Of a stretch of DNA of 6,124 bases, positions 1-6,124 are shown piece after piece; position 1 is the stretch's first letter; every line of letters begins with the position of its first letter. The DNA is taken from contig JABMRL010000061.1 in assembly GCA_013202615.1 (NCBI GenBank), positions 1 through 6,124 on the forward strand. The letters are read 5' to 3'. Origin of the DNA: Dehalococcoidia bacterium. GTDB lineage: Bacteria; Chloroflexota; Dehalococcoidia; Dehalococcoidales; RBG-16-60-22. The position numbers and the translations under genes are program-made. Below the pieces are notes generated by a model that saw nothing but the letters and a program-made list of their open reading frames with translations, had not been told where the DNA came from and did no database searches.

Positions 1-1
1 C

Positions 2-9
2 AAGGAGGT
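2..9 (+). promoter_or_regulatory. Shine-Dalgarno site of rpoA
   Basis: The sequence AAGGAGGT is a full match to the anti-Shine-Dalgarno core and lies 8 bases before the TTG at 18-20. It decides the start of rpoA: no ATG or GTG lies near the expected N-terminus, and the next in-frame ATG (residue 26) would cut into the conserved assembly domain. Confidence 0.85.
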
Positions 10-17
10 AGAGACTT

Positions 18-1064
18 TTGTCTCGTCTAATTATACCGAAAATCGATTGTATAGAGAGTGAGGAAAACTTCGGCCGGTTCACCGCCGAGCCGATGGAACG
101 CGGCTTCGGTGTCACGCTTGGCAATGCCCTGCGCCGGGTGTTGCTGGGCTATCTCCCCGGTGCAGCGGTAACGCAGGTCAGGATTGAAGGCATCAGTCAT
201 GAATTCACCACCATTCCTCACGCCAAAGAAGATGTCACCGATTTTTTACTCAACGTAAAGGCGATACGGATAAAGCCGCTTTCCGGCCAGCCCGGAAAAC
301 TGGTCCTGGATACGCAGGGCGAGGGGCCGGTTAGCGCCGCCGATATCAAGCCATCAACCGACTTTGAAATTACCAACCCGGAGCTTAATCTGGTCACGCT
401 TGATTCGCCAGAAGCCAAGCTTTATGTGGAGTTCGACATTGAACTAGGCGAGGGCTACCGAACCGCCGAGTCAAATGACGCCATGCCGGTGGGGACAATA
501 CCTGTTGATGCCATCTTCTCCCCAACACGCAAGGTTAACTTCTCCATTAAGCCAGTTCACGTGGGGCGCGAGACCAGCCACGAGCGCCTGGTTCTGGAAG
601 TATGGACCGATGGCACGACAACTCCCGTTGACGCCATCAGCCGCGCTGCCGGCATCCTGGCCGAGCAGCTTAACCCATTCGTTGATTACGTCAAGGTGTC
701 TCAGATGAAAGCTGAAGAGCAGCTCATTCGCCTCTCAATACCCGATGAGAAATACAATATGCCTGTTGAGCAGCTGGACCTCTCGGTGCGTACGATGAAT
801 TGCCTCAGACGGGGCGGCGTTGCCACGGTCGGTGAACTCATCAGCAAAAAATCAAAGGACCTTCTTCAGCTGCGCAACTTCGGACAGAAATCGTTTCATG
901 AGATAGCGGACAAGCTGCAGGAACTGGGGCTGTCCCTCTCGCCACAGGCTGGAACCATAGAAGAAATGGCGCCAGGGGAAGCATCATCGGAAGAGACCGA
1001 CACGACAACAGGCATACCAGAAGAAGACGAACCGCAATCCGGAGAAGCAGAAGATGAGGCATAA
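18..1064 (+). CDS. rpoA: DNA-directed RNA polymerase subunit alpha
   Basis: Alpha subunit of RNA polymerase; its dimer scaffolds beta and beta-prime assembly and its C-terminal domain contacts UP elements and activators. The 348-residue product has the N-terminal dimerisation domain (about 1-232), with the hallmark stretch around residues 24-50 ([20 protein letters not shown]) and HEF at 61-63. A linker leads to the C-terminal domain (about 250-307). There R258 and N261 match the E. coli DNA-contact residues R265 and N268, and NFGQKS at 287-292 matches the second DNA-binding loop. Residues 308-348 are an extra tail with 14 Asp/Glu and no Lys or Arg. Translation starts at a TTG with a perfect Shine-Dalgarno. 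The gene overlaps rplQ by 11 bases, as expected for the end of the alpha operon. Its own promoter is not in the window. Identity is certain; the function of the tail is not known. Confidence 0.98.
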   Translation: MSRLIIPKIDCIESEENFGRFTAEPMERGFGVTLGNALRRVLLGYLPGAAVTQVRIEGISHEFTTIPHAKEDVTDFLLNVKAIRIKPLSGQPGKLVLDTQGEGPVSAADIKPSTDFEITNPELNLVTLDSPEAKLYVEFDIELGEGYRTAESNDAMPVGTIPVDAIFSPTRKVNFSIKPVHVGRETSHERLVLEVWTDGTTTPVDAISRAAGILAEQLNPFVDYVKVSQMKAEEQLIRLSIPDEKYNMPVEQLDLSVRTMNCLRRGGVATVGELISKKSKDLLQLRNFGQKSFHEIADKLQELGLSLSPQAGTIEEMAPGEASSEETDTTTGIPEEDEPQSGEAEDEA

Positions 1065-1407
1065 CGTAGCTGGGAAAAAACTGGGCAGGACAACCAGTCA
1101 CCGCAGGGCATTGTACCGCAATCTCGTGACCGACCTGCTCAGATATGAGAAAATCGTTACTACCGAGATCAAGGCGAAGGAAGTACGCGGACTTGCCGAA
1201 AAGATGATTACCCTGGGCAAGAAAAGCAGCTTGAGTTCATTTCGCCAGGCACTGACATTTATCTATGACAAGAATGTGGCGGACAAGGTTTTTTCCGAAC
1301 TGGCCGCACGATACGCCGAGCGACCCGGTGGTTACACCCGCATCGTCAAACTGGGCCCCAGACTTGGTGACGGAGCACCCATGGTGCAGCTTTCACTGGT
1401 CGAGTAA
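1054..1407 (+). CDS. rplQ: 50S ribosomal protein L17
   Basis: L17 is a large-subunit protein near the peptide exit tunnel. The 117-residue product has the family's opening (MRH, then [14 protein letters not shown] at residues 8-21), the central KAKEVR-LAE-MITLGK region (about 40-56) and the closing signature [19 protein letters not shown] (about 92-110). Length is normal for the short bacterial form. The start ATG at 1054 lies inside rpoA, 11 bases before the end of that gene, with GGAG at 1041-1044 nine bases upstream. This arrangement suggests translational coupling to rpoA and matches the nearly universal rpoA-rplQ gene pair. The protein is strongly basic, as expected for rRNA binding. Confidence 0.97.
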   Translation: MRHNVAGKKLGRTTSHRRALYRNLVTDLLRYEKIVTTEIKAKEVRGLAEKMITLGKKSSLSSFRQALTFIYDKNVADKVFSELAARYAERPGGYTRIVKLGPRLGDGAPMVQLSLVE

Positions 1408-1410
1408 CCA

Positions 1411-1425
1411 CCATAACTATTATGG
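1411..1425. repeat. Short hyphenated palindrome between rplQ and truA
   Basis: CCATAA-CTA-TTATGG is a perfect 6-bp inverted repeat with a 3-base centre, lying in the 36-base gap after the rplQ stop. It is AT-rich and has no T-run after it, so it is not a convincing terminator. It could be a weak RNA hairpin, a protein site, or chance. Confidence 0.35.
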
Positions 1426-1429
1426 CAAT

Positions 1430-1436
1430 GAGAGGT
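1430..1436 (+). promoter_or_regulatory. Shine-Dalgarno site of truA
   Basis: GAGAGGT ends 7 bases before the TTG at 1444-1446. This supports the TTG as the truA start rather than the in-frame ATG at 1462, which has only weak purine-rich sequence before it. Confidence 0.6.
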
Positions 1437-1443
1437 TGTCAGC

Positions 1444-2217
1444 TTGGCAGAGCACACAAAGATGGTACTGATTATGGAATATGATGGCACAAATTATCAC
1501 GGCTTTCAGCTGCAGGCCAGCCAGCCCACAGTTCAGGGTGAGGTTGAGGCGGCCTTGCTGAAACTGACCGGGGGAAAAGTCCGCGTGCTGGCCGCCAGTC
1601 GCACCGACACCGGAGTACATGCCCAGGAGCAGGTGGTCAGCCTCCGCACGACGTCAGCGCTGCCGGAACGTGCTTTCATCGGCGGCTTGAATCACTATCT
1701 GCCTGACGATATCGCCGTGAGCGCTGCTTTTAGAGTCAGCGATACTGTCAACGTCCGCCGCAATGCGGTGAGCCGTGAGTATCACTATCTTATACTGAAC
1801 CGGACCGCCCGCTCCCCTATTCGGCACCGCTTTGCCCATCATGTTCCGGGCAGGCTGGACGTGGCGGCGATGAATGAAGCCTGTCAGCACCTCATCGGTG
1901 AGCATGATTTCGCCTCATTCGCCACGGCTCTGGAAAGCCGGATTAAAAGCACGGTGCGCCGTGTCCAGCAGGCCGAGGTTACTAAAAATGGCGACCTGAT
2001 TACTTTTCGTATCATCGCCGGTTCATTTCTGCCCCACCAGGTGCGGAATACCGTTGGGGCGCTCCTCAGGGTCGGCCTGGGAAAGATGACAGCCGACGAA
2101 TTTCGTAGTATATTAGAAGCGAGGACGCCCGGGATGGCAGGACCAACCGCCCCTGCGCACGGGCTGTGCCTGATGCAGGTGAACTATCCACATTCCTGGG
2201 AGGAACTGTGCAATTGA
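1444..2217 (+). CDS. truA: tRNA pseudouridine(38-40) synthase TruA
   Basis: TruA converts uridines 38, 39 and 40 in the tRNA anticodon arm to pseudouridine; it acts in the cytoplasm as a dimer and needs no cofactor. The 257-residue product has the N-terminal [12 protein letters not shown] motif (11-22) and the catalytic loop [10 protein letters not shown] (52-61), with D55 as the nucleophile. It also has the SREYHYLI strand with the conserved Tyr (Y113), [11 protein letters not shown] (150-160), [17 protein letters not shown] (195-211) and the closing [10 protein letters not shown] (232-241). Length is typical. The start is a TTG supported by a Shine-Dalgarno site; an ATG start at 1462 would still leave all motifs intact. 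It sits 36 bases after rplQ and its end overlaps rplM, so it is probably co-transcribed with the ribosomal genes, as is common in Gram-positive-type operons. Confidence 0.96.
   Translation: MAEHTKMVLIMEYDGTNYHGFQLQASQPTVQGEVEAALLKLTGGKVRVLAASRTDTGVHAQEQVVSLRTTSALPERAFIGGLNHYLPDDIAVSAAFRVSDTVNVRRNAVSREYHYLILNRTARSPIRHRFAHHVPGRLDVAAMNEACQHLIGEHDFASFATALESRIKSTVRRVQQAEVTKNGDLITFRIIAGSFLPHQVRNTVGALLRVGLGKMTADEFRSILEARTPGMAGPTAPAHGLCLMQVNYPHSWEELCN
2198..2203 (+). promoter_or_regulatory. Shine-Dalgarno site of rplM
   Basis: GGGAGG near the end of truA lies 10 bases before the TTG at 2214 and only 4 bases before the GTG at 2208. Both spacings are off the optimum, so the site identifies the start region but does not settle the codon. 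Confidence 0.65.
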
Positions 2218-2660
2218 AAACCTACAGCACCAAAATCAAAGACATTGAGCGAAAGTGGCACGTGATTGATGCTTCCGGCAGGACGCTGGGCAAGCTGGCC
2301 ACGGAAGCCGCCACACTGCTCATGGGCAAACACAAGCCCACTTTCAGTCCCAACCTTGATACCGGCGACAACGTTGTCGTAATCAATGCCGAAAAAGTAC
2401 AGGTTACAGGCAATAAGCTGAAGCAGAAGCAGTACTACCGGCATTCCGACTATCCCGGAGGATTTAAAAGCATATCTCTGGAAAAAATGATGCAGGATAA
2501 CCCAACGCGAGTTATTGAGCACGCCGTCAAAGGCATGCTGCCGCATACACGGCTGGGCGCCCAGATGCGGAAGAAACTCAGGGTTTATGCCGGCGATTCG
2601 CACCCGCACCTCGCGCAGGTAGCACAGTCATCCGGCACCGAGCCAAAGACAGGAGAGTAG
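2214..2660 (+). CDS. rplM: 50S ribosomal protein L13
   Basis: L13 is an early-assembling large-subunit protein that binds 23S rRNA. From the chosen start the product has 148 residues beginning MKTYSTK, the usual family opening. It then shows [45 protein letters not shown], the [10 protein letters not shown] segment and the signature [16 protein letters not shown] followed by [12 protein letters not shown] chose TTG 2214 because it gives the family-like N-terminus and a 4-base TTGA overlap with the truA stop. GTG 2208 (two residues longer, MQLKTY) is a real alternative. An ATG at 2166 is open in frame, but it would add residues with no family match. The last dozen or so residues (from about QSSGTEP) are a small hydrophilic tail. 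rpsI follows after 12 bases, the standard rplM-rpsI pair. Confidence 0.96.
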   Translation: MKTYSTKIKDIERKWHVIDASGRTLGKLATEAATLLMGKHKPTFSPNLDTGDNVVVINAEKVQVTGNKLKQKQYYRHSDYPGGFKSISLEKMMQDNPTRVIEHAVKGMLPHTRLGAQMRKKLRVYAGDSHPHLAQVAQSSGTEPKTGE

Positions 2661-2672
2661 AGGGTAAGCTAA

Positions 2673-3071
2673 ATGGCAACGAAACAGTCCTATTTTCACG
2701 GCACCGGACGGAGAAAGTCATCGGTAGCTCAGGTAAGAATCATGCCGGGCAATGGCGCCATAATCATCAATGGCATGCCCTATGAAGAGCTGTTCCCCAG
2801 CCTGGAACACCGCCGCGCGATACTGCAACCTCTTGTGGTCACGGAAAGCCTGAGCAAATACAATGCCATGGTCAAGGTGAACGGAGGCGGCGTCACCGGC
2901 CAGAGCGGTGCTATCTCACTGGGCATTGCGCGCGCGCTTATTTCGGCGGAGGAACACCTCAAGCCCATCCTGCGCCAGAACGGCCTGCTCACCCGCGACC
3001 CGCGGGTGAAGGAGCGGAAAAAACCCGGTCTCAAGCGGGCACGCAAAGCACCTCAGTACACCAAGCGTTAA
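2673..3071 (+). CDS. rpsI: 30S ribosomal protein S9
   Basis: S9 is a small-subunit head protein whose C-terminal tail reaches the P-site tRNA. The 132-residue product shows the opening FHGTGRRKSSVAQVRI (8-23), the central region KVNGGGVTGQSGAISLGIAR (about 68-87) and LTRDPRVKERKKPG (105-118). It ends in a very basic tail finishing in KR; the final Arg is the conserved tRNA-contacting residue. Length is normal. The ATG at 2673 has GAGGG (2660-2664) eight bases upstream, just at the rplM stop. It is the last gene of the + strand group and is followed by a hairpin terminator. Confidence 0.97.
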   Translation: MATKQSYFHGTGRRKSSVAQVRIMPGNGAIIINGMPYEELFPSLEHRRAILQPLVVTESLSKYNAMVKVNGGGVTGQSGAISLGIARALISAEEHLKPILRQNGLLTRDPRVKERKKPGLKRARKAPQYTKR

Positions 3072-3099
3072 GCGGCAAGTTAGCGGCACCAATAAATAT

Positions 3100-3127
3100 G
3101 AGAGGGGTTTTAAGCCCCTCTCTGTTT
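3100..3127. terminator. Hairpin terminator shared by the convergent operons
   Basis: GAGAGGGG (3100-3107) pairs perfectly with CCCCTCTC (3115-3122) around a 7-base loop. The rightward strand continues with TGTTTAT and the leftward strand with ATATTTATT, so both sides have only an imperfect T-rich tail. The hairpin lies 28 bases after the rpsI stop and about 45 bases beyond the stop of the leftward hexomutase gene. This is where a bidirectional intrinsic terminator is expected. The rest of the 95-base gap shows nothing else that I can support. Confidence 0.75.
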
Positions 3128-3166
3128 ATACCACGGCTGGCATATGACGTATTTTCTATTGCGGGT

Positions 3167-4597
3167 CTATTTCATACCCGCCAGCTTCTTCCCTGATTCA
3201 AGCAGCTTTTTCACTTTGGCGTTAGAGCTGCTCTCCGCGTAGATGCGGAGCACCGGCTCCGTGCCGGAAAACCTGACCAGCAGCCAGCTATTATCCTCCA
3301 GAATATACCGGAAGCCGTCGGCGGTATCTATTTTAGCCACCTTCACCTTTTCGATTGATTCCGGAGGGTTGTCGCGCAGTCGCTTGATAATCGTCTGGCG
3401 TTCTGCCGCTGGAAACTCGGCATCTATACGCTGGTAATAGTGCGGCCCCACCTTGCTGTAGAGGTAGTCCAGAAGCTCCGACGGCTTTTTCCCCGTCCTG
3501 AGCATGAAATCGAGAAAGTAGAGACCCGCCAGGATTCCGTCGCGCTCGGCAACGTGCCCGCGGAAGCCGTACCCACCGCTTTCCTCCCCACCAATCACCG
3601 CATCTTCGGCGCGCATAATCGGGGCCACATACTTGAAGCCCACCGTCGTCTCAAATACCGGCACCCTGTACAGTTCACCCAGCCGGTCGAGCATGCTTGA
3701 GCTGGTGATGGTCTTGACCATCGGGCCGCGCTCCCCGCGTACTTCCAGAACGTAGAGGCAGAGCATGGCGAATGTCTGAAGCGGGGTGATAAAGTTGCCC
3801 TTTTCATCGATTATGCCTACACGGTCGGCATCGCCGTCTGTCGCCAGGCCGATGCTGGCCCCCTGCCCTTTCACCAACAATGAGAGTCTTTTCAGATTGA
3901 GTGCGATTGGTTCGGGCCGGACCATGCCGGGAAAAAGCGGGTTGCGCTCGCCGTTGATTTCGGTCACCCTGCTGTTGCCGCCCTGCAGCATTTCCTTGAG
4001 GTAACCCAACCCGGCACCATACATGGAGTCTATTATTATGTCAAACCCTGCCTTCTTTATCGCGGGCAGGTCAACCAGTTTATTAACCTGCTTGATATAA
4101 ACCGGTGCCAGGTCAATTTGCTCCACCAGCCCCTGCCCCACCGCCTCTTCCAGCGGTATCCGTTCCGGCGGCCCCTTGGGCAGTATCCGTTCGATGGCTT
4201 TTATCATTTCATTGGTAATATCATCCGGCGCGCTGGACCCGTGCTGGTCCTTATATTTGAAGCCGTTCCAGGCACCCGGGTTGTGGCTCGCCGTGATAAT
4301 GATGGCACCGGCTGCCTTTTTGGCCAGCACGCCATAGCTGACCACGGGCGTCGGAGTCGCTTTATCACAAAGATAGGTCTTTATTCCGTTCGCGGCGGTC
4401 ACCTCGGCAGCAGCGGCGGCGAAGTCCTCTGAAGCAAAGCGGGTATCATAGCCAATAATCAATCCCTGTGCGCTCATCCCCGATTTTTTCAGGTAGTCAG
4501 CCGTCCCCTGCGCGCATACCCGCACGTTGTCAAAGGTGAAATCACGGGCGATAATGCCCCGCCAGCCGTCCGTACCAAACGTTATCTCATTTTTCAT
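3167..4597 (-). CDS. Phosphoglucomutase/phosphomannomutase family protein
   Basis: An alpha-D-phosphohexomutase that moves phosphate between C1 and C6 of a hexose via a phosphoserine. The 476-residue product has all four family signatures. These are the catalytic loop TASHNP with S104 as the phosphoserine, the Mg-binding loop DGDADR (254-259), the sugar-binding loop GEESGG (337-342) and the phosphate-binding loop RFSGTEP (442-448). The N-terminus carries GTDGWRG (8-14). The sugar loop GEESGG rather than GEQSGH, the Trp in GTDGWRG and the greater length argue against GlmM and for the PGM/PMM-like branch. The exact sugar (glucose or mannose phosphate) cannot be read from sequence. The start ATG has AGGAGAGGG (4607-4615) upstream, inside the end of the preceding gene, which ends only 5 bases away. 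It is probably the last gene of a three-gene leftward operon. Confidence 0.93.
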   Translation of the reverse strand: MKNEITFGTDGWRGIIARDFTFDNVRVCAQGTADYLKKSGMSAQGLIIGYDTRFASEDFAAAAAEVTAANGIKTYLCDKATPTPVVSYGVLAKKAAGAIIITASHNPGAWNGFKYKDQHGSSAPDDITNEMIKAIERILPKGPPERIPLEEAVGQGLVEQIDLAPVYIKQVNKLVDLPAIKKAGFDIIIDSMYGAGLGYLKEMLQGGNSRVTEINGERNPLFPGMVRPEPIALNLKRLSLLVKGQGASIGLATDGDADRVGIIDEKGNFITPLQTFAMLCLYVLEVRGERGPMVKTITSSSMLDRLGELYRVPVFETTVGFKYVAPIMRAEDAVIGGEESGGYGFRGHVAERDGILAGLYFLDFMLRTGKKPSELLDYLYSKVGPHYYQRIDAEFPAAERQTIIKRLRDNPPESIEKVKVAKIDTADGFRYILEDNSWLLVRFSGTEPVLRIYAESSSNAKVKKLLESGKKLAGMK

Positions 4598-4602
4598 TTG
4601 CG

Positions 4603-5274
4603 CTATCCCTCTCCTGGTAATACATCTCGAAAACCGTAGGAGTCCCTGGAAACAGTCCTGCCCAGGGTGTACGGTATGCTCTCCTGGAAAATAGGTCCGG
4701 CGAAAACAAAGGAATGGAACTCACCGTTTTCACCACAGGGGTCAACTCCGGGCGGAAGCTCAGCCAACAAACGTTCGTCGAATACTCTGCCCAGAAAGCT
4801 CTTTGGCATCGCTTTGGTATTGACACAGGTGATAACCGCTTTGAAACCCAGGGCAATGAACGACTGCGCGAGCTCACTGGTATCACGACCCCAGATGGGC
4901 AGAATGGGCGTCATTCCCACTCTGGCCAGGTTCTTTTCCCGGTATTCTTTTATCCACTCCAGAAAAATGTCACCGAAAACCACGTGCTCGATGCCGTCTG
5001 ATTTCACCCGATTGAGAACATCCATCAGGCGGGATTCATATTCCTCTTCCGAACAGTCCCTGGGTATCGGTATCTTTATCAGGGGCAGGCCCAGCGCCTG
5101 CGCCTGCCGTTCGAGCATTTCCCGTCGTACACCATGCATACTTACCCGGTCGTGGTGCTCATTTATCGAGGTAAGCAAAGACGCCATTTGATACCTGCCG
5201 CTTCGCTGTATTTCATAAAGGCTGAGGGCGCTGTCTTTACCCCCGCTCCAGGATACGATGACTTTTTCCATCAT
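4603..5274 (-). CDS. DUF71/COG2102 PP-loop ATPase (Dph6-related)
   Basis: A 223-residue ATP-binding protein of the PP-loop (N-type ATP pyrophosphatase) superfamily. It has the SGGKDS loop at residues 10-15, MHGVR at 46-50, FGDIFLEW at 100-107, PILPIWGRDTSEL at 123-135 and the C-terminal motif GVDPCGENGEFHSF (176-189). In archaea and eukaryotes relatives amidate diphthine on elongation factor 2 (Dph6). Bacteria lack diphthamide, so automatic names such as diphthine-ammonia ligase should not be taken literally. A comparative-genomics proposal links the bacterial branch to B12 salvage, but nothing in this window supports that. The protein starts with two ATGs in a row and has no recognisable Shine-Dalgarno before them. 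It lies 17 bases after the DAHP synthase gene and 5 bases before the hexomutase gene, so it is probably co-transcribed with both. The family is certain, the substrate unknown. Confidence 0.88.
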   Translation of the reverse strand: MMEKVIVSWSGGKDSALSLYEIQRSGRYQMASLLTSINEHHDRVSMHGVRREMLERQAQALGLPLIKIPIPRDCSEEEYESRLMDVLNRVKSDGIEHVVFGDIFLEWIKEYREKNLARVGMTPILPIWGRDTSELAQSFIALGFKAVITCVNTKAMPKSFLGRVFDERLLAELPPGVDPCGENGEFHSFVFAGPIFQESIPYTLGRTVSRDSYGFRDVLPGEG

Positions 5275-5276
5275 GG

Positions 5277-5289
5277 ATAAACAGTTTAT
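5277..5289. repeat. Short palindrome in the DAHP synthase/PP-loop gene gap
   Basis: ATAAAC-A-GTTTAT is a perfect 6-bp inverted repeat around one base, filling most of the 17-base gap between two leftward genes. It takes the place where the PP-loop gene's Shine-Dalgarno would be expected. One base is too small a loop for a stable RNA hairpin without opening pairs, so a DNA-level site or chance is more likely. Confidence 0.35.
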
Positions 5290-5291
5290 GA

Positions 5292-6124
5292 TTATAAATC
5301 TCTGCCAATCGACTTGGCAATCGCTTTCAATTCTGTCATCAGCCGGGTGAAATCGGATATGGTCAGCGACTGCAGGCCGTCCACCAGCGCTTCCTTCGGG
5401 TTGGGGTGGACTTCAATGAGGATGCCATCGGCGCCGGCCGCCACCGCGGCTTTGGCGATTGCCGGTACCAGCGAGTAGTGCCCGGCAGCATGGCTGGGGT
5501 CGACAATCAGTGGCAGGTGGCTGGACTTCTTTATCACCGGTATCGAAGAGATATCCAGTGAAAAACGGACGCTGTCTTCAAATGTCCTGATACCACGCTC
5601 GCCGAGAATGACCTGGTTATTGCCCTCGGCCAGCAAATAGTCAGCGGCGGTCAGCCATTCCGTGACGGTGCTGGAAAAGCCGCGTTTCAGCAGGACCGGG
5701 CGTTTGCTCTTCCCCACCTCGGTTAGCAGGGCGAAATTCTGCATGTTGCGGGCCCCAACCTGAAGGATATCCGCCGATTTGACTACCAGCTCAACGTCAT
5801 GCGGGTCAACCACCTCGGTTATCACCGGCATACTGAAGGTCTTTCTAGCTTTAGCCAGCAGCTCCAGCCCCGCCTCCTCCAGGCCCTGAAAGCTAAACGG
5901 CGAGGTGCGCGGCTTATAGGCGCCGCCACGCAGCACCGCTGCCCCCGCTTCTTTGACCGCTTTGGCTACTTCCATAAGCTGCTTTTCATTCTCCACCGCG
6001 CAGGGGCCGGCCATTACCACGACACGCTTACCGCCAACCTGCACCCCACCCACATCCACCAGGCTGTCCTCAACCTTGACCTCGCGAGAAGCGAGCTTGT
6101 ACGGCTTCATGATACGGGTAACGC
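5292..6124 (-). CDS. aroF: DAHP synthase, type I-beta (5' end beyond window)
   Basis: 3-deoxy-7-phosphoheptulonate synthase condenses phosphoenolpyruvate and erythrose 4-phosphate, the first step of the shikimate pathway to aromatic amino acids. Counting from the ATG at 6110, the product shows AGPC (34-37), the substrate loop [10 protein letters not shown] (61-70), GARNMQNF (119-126), LLKRGF (140-145), ERGIRTFE (171-178), VDPSH (203-207) and EVHPNP (233-238). The four metal ligands C37, H207, E233 and D244 correspond to C102, H272, E298 and D309 of the Thermotoga maritima enzyme, all with the same offset of 65. That offset places the ATG at an internal position. The frame stays open to the edge, encoding VTRI before the Met, and no Shine-Dalgarno precedes it. 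The gene therefore probably begins outside the window with an ACT/ferredoxin-like N-terminal domain, which in T. maritima carries feedback inhibition by aromatic amino acids. The alternative is a short KDO8P-synthase-like form starting at 6110. Confidence 0.93.
   Translation of the reverse strand, partial: VTRIMKPYKLASREVKVEDSLVDVGGVQVGGKRVVVMAGPCAVENEKQLMEVAKAVKEAGAAVLRGGAYKPRTSPFSFQGLEEAGLELLAKARKTFSMPVITEVVDPHDVELVVKSADILQVGARNMQNFALLTEVGKSKRPVLLKRGFSSTVTEWLTAADYLLAEGNNQVILGERGIRTFEDSVRFSLDISSIPVIKKSSHLPLIVDPSHAAGHYSLVPAIAKAAVAAGADGILIEVHPNPKEALVDGLQSLTISDFTRLMTELKAIAKSIGRDL

Noticed and set aside
841..1111. Two - strand frames opposite the end of rpoA
   Set aside because: Both are shadows of the Glu/Ser-rich rpoA tail; no start signal or recognisable protein.
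2166..2213. Longer rplM start at the ATG at 2166
   Set aside because: It would add 16 residues with no match to L13, overlap truA by over 50 bases, and ignore the Shine-Dalgarno at 2198-2203.
2184..2609. Open frame of 141 codons on the - strand
   Set aside because: It is antisense to rplM and shows no family features or ribosome site.
3071..3088. Direct repeat AGCGGCA (3071-3077 and 3082-3088) just after rpsI
   Set aside because: Only two 7-base copies with no further structure; likely chance or a small local duplication.
3072..3166. Possible promoter or small RNA in the convergent gap
   Set aside because: No -10/-35 pair or gene start faces out of the gap; the hairpin accounts for the visible structure.
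3440..4432. Several + strand frames of 72-104 codons opposite the hexomutase gene
   Set aside because: All are antisense to a gene with every catalytic motif intact, and none has a ribosome site or known motif.
4667..5191. Open frame of 174 codons on the + strand
   Set aside because: It lies entirely opposite the PP-loop ATPase gene, whose motifs are intact. Its translation is rich in Ser and Arg with no recognisable domain, so it is a shadow frame.

Overview
The window is a bacterial chromosome segment of housekeeping genes, mid-50s G+C by eye. It holds two convergent gene groups that meet at a shared hairpin near position 3110. All eight protein genes read as intact; the last one runs off the right edge. 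I see no mobile element, CRISPR array, RNA gene or obvious foreign insert. The gene order rpoA-rplQ-truA-rplM-rpsI, with no ECF transporter genes between rplQ and truA (where Firmicutes usually have them), suggests Chloroflexota. Within that phylum a Dehalococcoidia-like organism fits best. This placement is an inference from gene order and protein flavour, not from a search.

Left half, + strand (18-3071): the end of the large ribosomal-protein/alpha operon. It encodes RNA polymerase alpha (rpoA, with an acidic C-terminal tail), ribosomal protein L17 (rplQ), tRNA pseudouridine-38-40 synthase (truA), ribosomal protein L13 (rplM) and ribosomal protein S9 (rpsI). Spacing is tight: rpoA and rplQ overlap by 11 bases, truA and rplM most likely overlap by 4 bases (TTGA), and the other gaps are 36 and 12 bases. 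Translational coupling in one transcript is therefore likely. TTG start codons are used for rpoA and truA and probably for rplM. The products build the transcription and translation machinery, and truA adds a tRNA modification.

Centre (3072-3166): a 95-base gap between the converging groups with a GC-rich 8-bp stem hairpin, probably a terminator serving both directions.

Right half, - strand (3167-6124, read right to left): a type I-beta DAHP synthase (first step of the shikimate pathway), then a bacterial DUF71/COG2102 PP-loop ATPase of unknown substrate, then a phosphoglucomutase/phosphomannomutase-family enzyme. Gaps are 17 and 5 bases, consistent with one operon whose promoter lies beyond position 6124. 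The three enzymes share no obvious pathway. The most informative points are the acidic tail on the RNA polymerase alpha subunit, the PP-loop protein (related to diphthamide synthase but in a bacterium, which has no diphthamide), and the fact that the apparent ATG of the DAHP synthase is almost certainly internal. No undescribed multi-gene system is evident here.
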